A stretch of DNA of 20,468 bases from Aquimonas sp002352135. GTDB taxonomy: Bacteria > Pseudomonadota > Gammaproteobacteria > Xanthomonadales > Xanthomonadaceae. The stretch is taken from assembly GCA_035440755.1 (NCBI GenBank), contig DAORND010000051.1, positions 1 through 20,468 on the forward strand, read 5' to 3'. The position numbers were made by a program, and so were the translations under genes. The notes under the pieces were generated by a model. The model was not told where the DNA came from and searched no databases. It saw only the letters and a list, made by a program, of their open reading frames with translations. Shown piece after piece: positions 1-6,636 of the stretch; the first letter of the stretch is position 1; the number at the start of each line of letters is the position of its first letter.

Positions 1-131
1 TCCGTGGGGCAATCCATGTTCTCGATGCGGTACACCGCTTGAGCCGATCCGGTTGTCGGCGGGGCTTGTGTCGTGGGTTGCATGATCGGCCCAGCCGAGC
101 AGCCACACGCCTTTGAAGCGCATTCACTCAT
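1..131 (-). CDS. cadA: Heavy-metal translocating P-type ATPase (CadA/ZntA type), N-terminal fragment
   Basis: Only the first 43 codons are in the window; the gene runs off the left edge. The start at 131 is supported by AAGGAG six bases upstream. The fragment opens with a Cys-rich metal-binding stretch (Cys4, Cys9, Cys11) and then the beginning of an HMA domain, YRIENMDCPT, a form typical of cadmium/zinc/lead-exporting ATPases. These pumps sit in the inner membrane and export Cd(II), Zn(II) or Pb(II) using ATP. The divergent neighbour is a CadR/PbrR-type regulator and a MerR-type promoter points into this gene, so metal-induced expression is likely. The ATPase core cannot be seen, so the symbol is provisional; zntA or pbrA would fit equally well. 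Confidence 0.75.
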   Translation of the reverse strand, partial: MSECASKACGCSAGPIMQPTTQAPPTTGSAQAVYRIENMDCPT

Positions 132-164
132 GGATAACTCCTTCAAATCTTCTGTACAACCTCC

Positions 165-195
165 ATTAAAAACTCTATAGTTACTATAGAGTCAA
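165..195 (-). promoter_or_regulatory. MerR-type promoter/operator for the metal ATPase
   Basis: On the minus strand a -35 box TTGACT (190-195) and a -10 box TTTAAT (165-170) are separated by 19 bp, the over-long spacer typical of MerR-regulated promoters. Between and overlapping them lies a perfect inverted repeat, ACTCTATAG and CTATAGAGT (172-180 and 184-192) around a 3-bp centre. In this family the activator binds the dyad and untwists the DNA when metal is bound. The site reads toward the ATPase and overlaps the upstream region of the regulator, so autoregulation is likely (inference). Confidence 0.88.
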
Positions 196-216
196 GTGAT
201 AAATGGAGATTGAGGC

Positions 217-636
217 ATGGAAATCAGAATTGGCGATCTAGCCAAGCGCTCTGGATGCGAGGTCGTGACCATCCGCTACTACGAAAAGGAAGGGCTGCTG
301 CCAAAGCCAGCGCGAAGCGGTGGCAACTTTCGGTTGTACAGCGATGTGCACATCGAGCGTTTGCAGTTCATTCGTCATTGCCGTTCGCTTGACATGACGC
401 TGAGCGAAATCAGGATACTGCTGGGCCTACGAGATAACCCTGCTCAGGACTGCGGCGACGTCAATACACTACTGGATGCCCATATTCGTCAGACCGAAGA
501 TCGCGTCGAAGCGCTGTTGCAATTGAAGCGGCACTTGCTCTCGCTGCGTGAAAAATGCTCGGGCGCTCGACGAATAGAGGCATGTGGCATCTTGCAAGGT
601 TTATCAGATTGCAATCATCCGGGATGCAACGCATAG
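217..636 (+). CDS. cadR: Cd(II)/Pb(II)-responsive MerR-family regulator (CadR/PbrR type)
   Basis: A 139-aa protein of normal length for the family. The winged-helix DNA-binding domain occupies about residues 1-70, with the MerR signature around IRYYEKEGLL (19-28). A dimerisation helix covers about 80-112, followed by a metal-binding tail. Cys14, Cys79 and a C-terminal cluster (Cys114, Cys123, Cys132, Cys137, ending HPGC) match the cysteine pattern of the PbrR/CadR branch and argue against CueR or ZntR. It should repress or activate the divergent ATPase promoter in response to soft divalent metals. The start is the ATG at 217, preceded by a weak purine-rich GGAG/GAGG region. Cd versus Pb preference cannot be settled from sequence. 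Confidence 0.9.
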   Translation: MEIRIGDLAKRSGCEVVTIRYYEKEGLLPKPARSGGNFRLYSDVHIERLQFIRHCRSLDMTLSEIRILLGLRDNPAQDCGDVNTLLDAHIRQTEDRVEALLQLKRHLLSLREKCSGARRIEACGILQGLSDCNHPGCNA

Positions 637-907
637 CATGAGTTGTTTCGCACGCCGACATTGGCCTGCGATTTCGGATTCGTGAGCGGCCTGCCTAATT
701 GGCATCGGAGAAGGTCGTGCGGCTGACTTCTGATATTCCGTGCAGTCGTCTTCTGAAAATGACAGAACCACTCTGATATTTCCTCAGCCTGCAAGGCTTC
801 AAGTATCGGAACTCATGGTCAATGGAGGCGCGCTCATCATTGATCTGGATTGATGCGTTGCAGATTTGATCGAACCCGGACCGAGATTCATTCACCAGAG
901 CAAGAGC
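637..907. other. Non-coding stretch with no recognised feature
   Basis: Between the MerR stop and the terminator I see no ORF with a ribosome-binding site and no tRNA-like or repeat structure. Short ORFs in the region lack any recognisable domain. It may hold the 3' end of the regulator transcript or a degenerated remnant. Confidence 0.5.
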
Positions 908-942
908 AACAAAAAGGGCGCCACAAGGGCGCCCTTTTTGTT
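908..942 (-). terminator. Strong intrinsic terminator of the cohesin/dockerin operon (bidirectional)
   Basis: A perfect 15-bp stem (908-922 with 928-942) closes a 5-nt loop. The stem core is GGGCGCC with its complement, and A-tracts and T-tracts flank it on opposite sides, so it can terminate on either strand. It begins 18 bases beyond the stop codon of the minus-strand gene at 960, and could also stop any transcript coming from the MerR gene. Confidence 0.92.
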
Positions 943-959
943 TCACCTAAGTAGCTGGA

Positions 960-2243
960 TCAGCTGCGGCGGAAGCCGACAACCGCGATACCCAGACCAG
1001 CCAGCAGGCCGATCAGAGCCAACTTCGACCACAAGGAGCTGGCCGGAACCACGTTGGGTTGCGGGACCGGATCCGGCAGAGTCTGAGCCACGGAGCTCAG
1101 GTTGTAGGTCGGGGTGGTTGCTGCGTTGGTGGTACAGGTCACGGTACCGTTAGCAGCCGGTGCGCCTTCCGCCGGGACGGTACAGGCAACCGTCACCGTC
1201 TGCGAGCTGCCGACGGCCAAGCCAGTAGCGGTGCCACCCGACTGGATGCTGAAGCCAGCACCTGCAGCGGAGCAGCTGAAGTCCAGACCCGAACCGGCGC
1301 CGGGATTACCGTTGTTGGTCACCACGAAGGACACCGTTTCAGTGGTACCCGCGTCGCCGTCACATTCCAGCAGCGAACCCGGAGCAGGCACCGAGCTGTA
1401 GCTCGGACCCGGAACTGGGGTGCCCTGCGGGCAGCTCAGGTTCCATGTGCGGTTGACGTTGGTGCTATCGGAGTCGTTTTCACGGCAGGTCAGCACGGCC
1501 GTCGCAGCGCCACCGCCGTTCGGCAGGGTGCAGCTCAGATCGATGGTGTCGCTGGGCGGAACCGTCACCGAACCGGTCACGATCGAAAAGCTGCCAGCAC
1601 CTGCACCGGACAGCGCGCAGTTGTCAACGGTCGCCGTACCCACCGAACCCGTGGAGTTCACGGTGATCGACGCGTTCTGCGTGGTCAACGCGACACCCGA
1701 CGGGAAGGTCACGGTCGAACCGGCAGCTGGGCTGTAGGAGACCTGGATATCTGGCGGCGCGGTGGTAACAATCACCGAACCATTCGTCGACGTTGCACCC
1801 GGAATCGTATTGGCGGTCCCATCGAAGAAGCCAACACCGGAAATCGTCAGAGGCGAGCCTGGTGCCGGGATTGCGGTGCCACCGATGTCAAATCGAAATT
1901 GGATTGTAATCGGACTCGTCAGAGTGCCAGAAGCAGCGAAACCCGTACAGAATGCCTGCCCAACAGTATTAACAGCGCAAGAAATGCTGGCATCAGAGCT
2001 CGTGATCTCAGGATGGGGAGCTGCACCAAGCGGCAAACCAAGTTCTGCGTTGTTGTAATTCAACGTAAACTCAAGTCCTGCCACAGTGGCAGCAGGAAAT
2101 GTCAAGGTCGCAGTCGAAATGTGGTTTGTTGTGTTGACAATCGCCGTCGTGTTGTCAACAACAACCGACTGAGCAAACGTCAACGGAGAGAACAATGCAG
2201 CGGCGATTCCAACTGCCACCAACTGTTTGGAAATCTTATTCAT
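960..2243 (-). CDS. Exported cohesin-like protein with two beta-sandwich repeats and a C-terminal anchor signal
   Basis: A 427-aa product. The start at 2243 (MNKISKQLVAV) is preferred over the upstream in-frame alternative because it opens a clean signal peptide (about 1-24, cleavage after LTFA) and has GGAG ten bases upstream. Residues about 26-160 have a cohesin-like pattern: VAGLEFTLNYNNAELG (55-69), then a beta-strand-rich segment ending GVGFFDGTAN and NGSVIV. Two related Cys-containing beta-sandwich repeats follow (about 164-275 and 277-388), each opening with a Y-S-x-x-P/A-APG-type motif. The tail has VPASSLW (399-405), a hydrophobic helix (about 407-423) and terminal RRS, resembling IPTL-CTERM/PEP-CTERM sorting signals. 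It is probably surface-anchored or processed by an exosortase-like enzyme (inference). It is the last gene of the operon. The cohesin assignment rests on pattern only. Confidence 0.72.
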   Translation of the reverse strand: MNKISKQLVAVGIAAALFSPLTFAQSVVVDNTTAIVNTTNHISTATLTFPAATVAGLEFTLNYNNAELGLPLGAAPHPEITSSDASISCAVNTVGQAFCTGFAASGTLTSPITIQFRFDIGGTAIPAPGSPLTISGVGFFDGTANTIPGATSTNGSVIVTTAPPDIQVSYSPAAGSTVTFPSGVALTTQNASITVNSTGSVGTATVDNCALSGAGAGSFSIVTGSVTVPPSDTIDLSCTLPNGGGAATAVLTCRENDSDSTNVNRTWNLSCPQGTPVPGPSYSSVPAPGSLLECDGDAGTTETVSFVVTNNGNPGAGSGLDFSCSAAGAGFSIQSGGTATGLAVGSSQTVTVACTVPAEGAPAANGTVTCTTNAATTPTYNLSSVAQTLPDPVPQPNVVPASSLWSKLALIGLLAGLGIAVVGFRRS

Positions 2244-2277
2244 CTTTGAAGCACTCCGTTTCCGAATTGGAAAAACA

Positions 2278-2306
2278 CCACACCGCCGACGAAGCCGACG
2301 GTGTGG
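2278..2306 (-). terminator. Terminator-like hairpin between the second and third operon genes
   Basis: On the minus strand an 8-bp perfect stem (CCACACCG/CGGTGTGG), extendable by two pairs past one mismatch, is followed by TGTTTTT. It lies 10 bases after the stop of the small cohesin-like gene and about 35 bases before the next start codon, leaving almost no room for a separate promoter. It probably acts as a partial terminator that lowers expression of the anchored protein relative to the upstream genes (inference). Confidence 0.6.
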
Positions 2307-2315
2307 CACAATACC

Positions 2316-2765
2316 TTATTGAACCACCTGAGCAGTCTTTTCGATTGAATTGCCATCAACATCAGCAATTTCAAGCTCTTCGATCGTATAGCTTGCCGAC
2401 TTTGCCAAGCTAGACGGCAACACGACACTACCAATCGCAGAGACGCCGGAGGGCAAAGTTGTGCGCGCGTTTGCCATCGCGAACACATAAACACCTTCCT
2501 TCGCAGCACGGCATTCGCCGCTGAAAGATTTTGGCAGTTCTGCGACGCAAGCACTCAAATCCACCTTACCACTGCCCAATTCACCCGTTCGCAGGAAGAA
2601 GTTGAAGCCCGACACGTTACCGTCAGTAACCAAATCCAATGCAACACGGGTACCACCAGCCTTGCCCTGTGAATTTGCCTTGGTAACCAGCAATTCAGCA
2701 GCACCAGCAGAAAACGACAGAAGCAGCCCCACAACCGTCGCGATAGAAACAAATTTCTTAGACAT
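2316..2765 (-). CDS. Small exported single-domain cohesin-like protein
   Basis: A 149-aa product. The start at 2765 (MSKKFVSIATVV) is chosen because AAGGAG lies eight bases upstream and the signal peptide begins there (about 1-22, cleavage near SAGA-A). The mature part of about 125 residues fits one cohesin-like beta-sandwich. It has an early segment VALDLVTDGNVSGFNFFL, comparable to the GFQF-type strand of cohesins, a central YVFAMANA strand and a late segment ELEIADVDGNSI. One Cys pair may form a disulfide. No anchor or membrane helix is present, so it is probably secreted or periplasmic. It lies 19 bp after the dockerin-bearing gene and is surely cotranscribed with it. The fold assignment is by pattern; a generic Ig-like carrier domain is the alternative. 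Confidence 0.65.
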   Translation of the reverse strand: MSKKFVSIATVVGLLLSFSAGAAELLVTKANSQGKAGGTRVALDLVTDGNVSGFNFFLRTGELGSGKVDLSACVAELPKSFSGECRAAKEGVYVFAMANARTTLPSGVSAIGSVVLPSSLAKSASYTIEELEIADVDGNSIEKTAQVVQ

Positions 2766-2784
2766 AGCGTGCACTCCTTCTAGA

Positions 2785-3627
2785 TCACGGGCAAGCGGAC
2801 AGGCCGCCAAGCGCAAAATTGCGAATCAGGATGGAGTCCTGAGCGTTAATGGTTCCGTTCTCGTTCGCATCTGGCTGACCGCCAGCTGGAGTCGCACCAC
2901 CGCTGAGCGCTTCGTTACGCACAGCAATCGCGTCAGCCACATTACGCGTACCAGAGGCATTCGTGTCACCAATACACAAACGCCCAATCGCCGTATCCGC
3001 CGAGCGGGTCGACTCGAACTCGTCAACAATCAAAGTACCTGCGCCGCCGGAGATCATGCCCAGCGAAGCGGAGCCGATACCGGTTGCTGTCGCTGTACCC
3101 GTCGAGCTACCCGTGAAGCCATTGTTACCGGCAACCGATGCGGTGAAGCTGCCCGCGCCACCTGCCGTGTTGTGGAAGAGTTCCACCGAATACCAACGAC
3201 CTGCAGTGATGCCGGTCACGGCCGACGCGGTCACGCCCGAGAAGGTGAAGCTGCCAGCAGTGGCGTCATAGGTGACGCCGATAGCTTCGGTCCCACCATT
3301 GCTGTCTCCGCTGGTGGCGCTGAACACCTTGGCGGCGCCAGTCGAACTGGTCAGCACGTAGAAACGTGCGCGATAGACGGCTTCCGTTCCCGATCCGGTG
3401 CCGCCTGGAGTGTTGTCGGTCACGAACTCACCGGTGCCGGTGCGCAGCGCGCAGGAACCGGAGTAGCGAGCAAAGCCACCCGTCGCAGGAACTGGGCCAC
3501 CCGCTTCGGCACCCGCCGCTGCACCGGTGTTGCCATTCCATGCGGTCGTGGTGCAGGCAAAGCTTGCGCCCACGGGAAGAGCCATCAGCAGCGCTGCGGC
3601 CATAAGATTTTTCGTCATTGATTTCAT
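2785..3627 (-). CDS. Exported jelly-roll-like protein with a C-terminal dockerin-like module
   Basis: A 280-aa product. The start at 3627 (MKSMTKNLMAA) is favoured by GAGAGGG four bases upstream; the Met three codons later lacks a site. The signal peptide covers about 1-24 (cleavage before Cys25; the -3 position does not fit a lipobox). Residues about 25-210 are Gly/Thr/Ser-rich, with strands such as YRARFYV, WYSVELFHN and LIVDEFESTRS that suggest a concanavalin/LamG-like jelly roll. The C-terminus (218-280) has two EF-hand-like calcium loops, DTNASGTRNVAD (221-232) and DANENGTINAQD (253-264). Each is followed by a helix with a matching core (AVRNEAL and LIRNFAL), the duplicated layout of type I dockerins. 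First gene of the operon; its promoter should lie in 3628-3873, but I see no convincing boxes. Confidence 0.75.
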   Translation of the reverse strand: MKSMTKNLMAAALLMALPVGASFACTTTAWNGNTGAAAGAEAGGPVPATGGFARYSGSCALRTGTGEFVTDNTPGGTGSGTEAVYRARFYVLTSSTGAAKVFSATSGDSNGGTEAIGVTYDATAGSFTFSGVTASAVTGITAGRWYSVELFHNTAGGAGSFTASVAGNNGFTGSSTGTATATGIGSASLGMISGGAGTLIVDEFESTRSADTAIGRLCIGDTNASGTRNVADAIAVRNEALSGGATPAGGQPDANENGTINAQDSILIRNFALGGLSACP

Positions 3628-3873
3628 GCAACCCTCTCTGCAGTTTGTGCTGCAAGTTACTGAACTGGACGGACTTCGTCCAACACCCCGCCGGAAGGCT
3701 ATCACGAACTTGTGACAGTTTGTAGCCTTTCAGCACGCCGTTGGTCGAATCTTGCGAGCCCCAGAACCCGGGCCTCGGACAACACATACGCAATTTCGCG
3801 AAGAAAAGGGCCACGCCCGACAAACTTTTTTCGCTGACCGTCATTTGCATCAAGCCCACGATGCCTGCCGGGC

Positions 3874-4818
3874 TCAAGCGGCGTAACGATCCGTTGCATT
3901 GATCAACGCGTCTGTGATCCCCGCCTCAAAACCGGAATGTCCCGCATCGGCGATGATCCGCAAGTCCGCCTCGGGCCAGGCACGATGCAGGTCCCAAGCG
4001 TTGGCGACCGGGCAGACCACGTCGTAGCGACCGTGAACGATGGTCGCGGGGATGTCGCGAATCTTTGACACATCGCGCAGCAATTGGTCTTCGACCTCGA
4101 AGAAGCCGCCATTGACGAAGTAATGGCACTCGATTCGAGCGAAGGCCAAGGCGAAGGCATCTTCCTCGTGCGATTGCATGAAGGCCGGATCCTGGTAGAG
4201 GAAGCTTGTTGCCGCCTCCCAGACCGACCAAGCCCGCGCCGCAGCCAATCGCACCGCCGGGTCCTCGTGTGTCAGGCGACGGTGGTAGGCGCTGATCAGA
4301 TCATGTCTTTCCACCACAGGAATGGCGGCAAGATAGTTTTGCCAGGCATCGGGGAACACGCGTGAGGCGCCTTCCTGATAGAACCACTCCAGCTCCCAGC
4401 GACGCAGCATGAAGATGCCACGCAACACCAACTCGGTCACCGCGTCGGGATGCGTCTCGGCATAGGCCAAGGCCAGCGTCGACCCCCAACTGCCGCCAAA
4501 GACCTGCCAGCGATCAATGCCCAGATGGGCGCGAAGCTGTTCGATGTCGGCGACCAGATGCCATGTGGTGTTGTCGACCAGGTCGGCATGCGGCGTGGAG
4601 CGCCCTGCCCCGCGCTGATCGAACAGGACGATCCGGTACTTCGCAGGATCGTGGAAGCAGCGCATCTTGGCGCCACATCCCGCACCGGGGCCGCCGTGGA
4701 GGATCACCACGGGTTTGCCCGCCGGATTGCCGCACTGCTCGTAATAGATGTGGTGCCGCTCGGACACCTGCAACTGGCCGGTCATGAACGGGGCGACCGA
4801 CGGGTACAAAGTTCGCAT
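3874..4818 (-). CDS. pip: Proline iminopeptidase (prolyl aminopeptidase, S33 family)
   Basis: A 314-aa cytoplasmic alpha/beta hydrolase that removes N-terminal proline from peptides. The ATG at 4818 is chosen over the TTG one codon upstream because GGAG lies seven bases before the ATG. The oxyanion motif HGGPG is at 41-45, the nucleophile elbow GGSWGS has Ser110, Asp266 is in HGRYD and His294 in DAGHSG. These are the catalytic positions known from the Xanthomonas campestris enzyme, and the length is nearly identical. The helical cap covers about 140-240. It is transcribed alone, divergently from the aminotransferase gene across about 230 bp. No clear terminator follows, so readthrough into the secreted operon is possible. 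Confidence 0.95.
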   Translation of the reverse strand: MRTLYPSVAPFMTGQLQVSERHHIYYEQCGNPAGKPVVILHGGPGAGCGAKMRCFHDPAKYRIVLFDQRGAGRSTPHADLVDNTTWHLVADIEQLRAHLGIDRWQVFGGSWGSTLALAYAETHPDAVTELVLRGIFMLRRWELEWFYQEGASRVFPDAWQNYLAAIPVVERHDLISAYHRRLTHEDPAVRLAAARAWSVWEAATSFLYQDPAFMQSHEEDAFALAFARIECHYFVNGGFFEVEDQLLRDVSKIRDIPATIVHGRYDVVCPVANAWDLHRAWPEADLRIIADAGHSGFEAGITDALINATDRYAA

Positions 4819-5049
4819 CAATTTACTCCGCCTTATCTACTTGAAACATTCGAAGCGCGCATTGCCTCACGGGAACGGGGTTACGGCCAGAATATGCCCG
4901 ATGGTACTATGCGCGACCGCCCGTGGCGGACCTTGTGCGCCGACTTCGCCTTCGATACATCCTTCGAGCGCCATGGTGCAGCGCTGCGCTGCTGACTTCC
5001 GAATTTGCACGGGTATTCCCCGCCGCACGTCCCGCCTTGGAGCCATGTC

Positions 5050-6564
5050 ATGACCGTCACATCCAATCCGATCGCCATTCTCGCCAAACTCCGTCACGCA
5101 GGCGGCCCCGCCAGAACCGTCGGTTTGGACGATGCGAGCATTGATCGATTGGTGGTTCAGTTTCCAGAGCTATCAGAGGCCATTGTTGCTGCGGGTGATG
5201 CCTTTGATGCACTTCGCACCGAGGGTTTGGATGATCTGATCGACGCGGATGAGATCACCCAGTTGCGCCTTGTGCAGCAGGACTATGTGAATTTTTACGC
5301 CGATGACTGCGTGAATCCGTACGTCGCGCTGACGGCACGTGGGCCATGGGTGGTGACCCTCAAAGGCGCGGTGCTGCACGACTCGGGCGGCTACGGCATG
5401 CTCGGATTCGGTCACACGCCGGAGGGCGTACTGGCGGCCATGGCAAAACCGCAAGTGATGGCCAACATCATGACGCCGAGCGTCTCCCAGTTGAAGCTGG
5501 GCCAAGCGCTGCGGCGGGAAATCGGACACACCCGAGGTGCCTGCCCCTATGCGCGCTTCCTGTGTTTGAACTCGGGCTCCGAATCGGTCTCTCTGGCTGG
5601 CCGCATCGCTGACGTGAATGCCAAGCTGCATACCGATGCCGGTGGCCGCCATGCAGGCAAGCGTGTCGTGCGTATCGCGGTGAAGGGAGCGTTCCACGGC
5701 CGGACGGAGCTGCCGATGCTGTATTCAGATTCGACGCGCCCGACTTATGCCAAGCATCTGGCCAGCTACAAGCATCACGAATCTTCGCTGATTACCATTT
5801 CGCCCTATTCGGTGGAAGAGTTGCAGCAAGCCTTCGCCGATGCCGACAGCAAGGGCTGGTACGTCGAAGCGATGTTTCTGGAACCCGTTATGGGCGAAGG
5901 CGATCCGGGTCGGCAGGTCACTCCCGAGTTTTACGCGGCGGCGCGAGCACTCACGAAAGCGCACGGCACCTTGTTGCTGGTTGACAGCATCCAAGCGGGC
6001 CTGCGTGCGCACGGAGTGTTGTCGATTGTCGACTACCCCGGTTTCGAGGGCCTTGAAGCGCCGGACATGGAAACCTATTCCAAGGCGCTCAACGCGGGTC
6101 AGTACCCGCTGAGCGTGCTGGCCGTCAATGAGCGTGCGGCGGATTTGTATCGCAAAGGCGTCTACGGCAACACCATGACCACCAATCCACGCGCCATGGA
6201 TGTCGCCTGCGCCGTGTTGTCGCAATTGTCCGATGCGGTGCGCCAGAACATTCGCGCACGCGGCAACGAGTTCGTGGAAAAACTGCAGAAACTGCAGCAC
6301 GAGCTACCGGGCCTGATTACCAAGGTGCAGGGTACTGGGCTGCTGTTTTCCTGCGAACTGGCCGATGATTTCAAATGCTATGGCGCTGGATCGACGGAAG
6401 AATTCATGCGTGAGCGTGGCATCGGTGTGATTCATGGCGGCACCAACTCGCTGCGCTTCACGCCGCACTTCAACGTCAGCAGCGCCGAGGTCGATCTGGT
6501 TGTCAACGCCGTCAAAGTTGCCCTGCTGCAGGGCCCTCGAAAGTCCTCCGCCCAAGCTGCCTGA
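5050..6564 (+). CDS. Class III PLP-dependent aminotransferase
   Basis: A 504-aa fold-type I PLP enzyme related to acetylornithine, ornithine and 4-aminobutyrate aminotransferases. The start at 5050 (MTVTSNP) is chosen because GGAG lies seven bases upstream; the earlier in-frame Met has none. Visible signatures are the cofactor-phosphate region LNSGSES (173-179), GAFHGRTE (213-220), the Asp that contacts the pyridine nitrogen in LLLVDSIQAG (Asp312), and the Schiff-base lysine Lys345 in ETYSKALNAG. The usual DEVQTG motif is DSIQAG here, and there is an extra N-terminal region of about 90 residues before the core, so substrate assignment by homology would be unsafe. It ends 72 bp before obgE and may be cotranscribed with it. 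Confidence 0.85.
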   Translation: MTVTSNPIAILAKLRHAGGPARTVGLDDASIDRLVVQFPELSEAIVAAGDAFDALRTEGLDDLIDADEITQLRLVQQDYVNFYADDCVNPYVALTARGPWVVTLKGAVLHDSGGYGMLGFGHTPEGVLAAMAKPQVMANIMTPSVSQLKLGQALRREIGHTRGACPYARFLCLNSGSESVSLAGRIADVNAKLHTDAGGRHAGKRVVRIAVKGAFHGRTELPMLYSDSTRPTYAKHLASYKHHESSLITISPYSVEELQQAFADADSKGWYVEAMFLEPVMGEGDPGRQVTPEFYAAARALTKAHGTLLLVDSIQAGLRAHGVLSIVDYPGFEGLEAPDMETYSKALNAGQYPLSVLAVNERAADLYRKGVYGNTMTTNPRAMDVACAVLSQLSDAVRQNIRARGNEFVEKLQKLQHELPGLITKVQGTGLLFSCELADDFKCYGAGSTEEFMRERGIGVIHGGTNSLRFTPHFNVSSAEVDLVVNAVKVALLQGPRKSSAQAA

Positions 6565-6636
6565 TCCACGCGTAATTTCGTTGGCAGCAGCGGGAAATCG
6601 CCCTGTTGCCGCACACCCTGAAGGTTACTGATTGCA

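Noticed and set aside
1059..2249. Long plus-strand ORF of 396 codons opposite the anchored cohesin gene
   Set aside because: Its translation is Arg/Gly-rich with no domain and no good ribosome-binding site. The opposite strand has a signal peptide, repeats and an anchor tail, so this is an antisense shadow of high-GC coding DNA.
2602..3621. Plus-strand ORF of 339 codons opposite the dockerin gene
   Set aside because: Low-complexity, Arg/Thr-rich translation that crosses the gene junction of a well-supported minus-strand operon.
3852..3873. Terminator after pip
   Set aside because: AGCCC/GGGCT can pair over a 12-nt gap, but the stem is only 5 bp and no T-tract follows on the minus strand.
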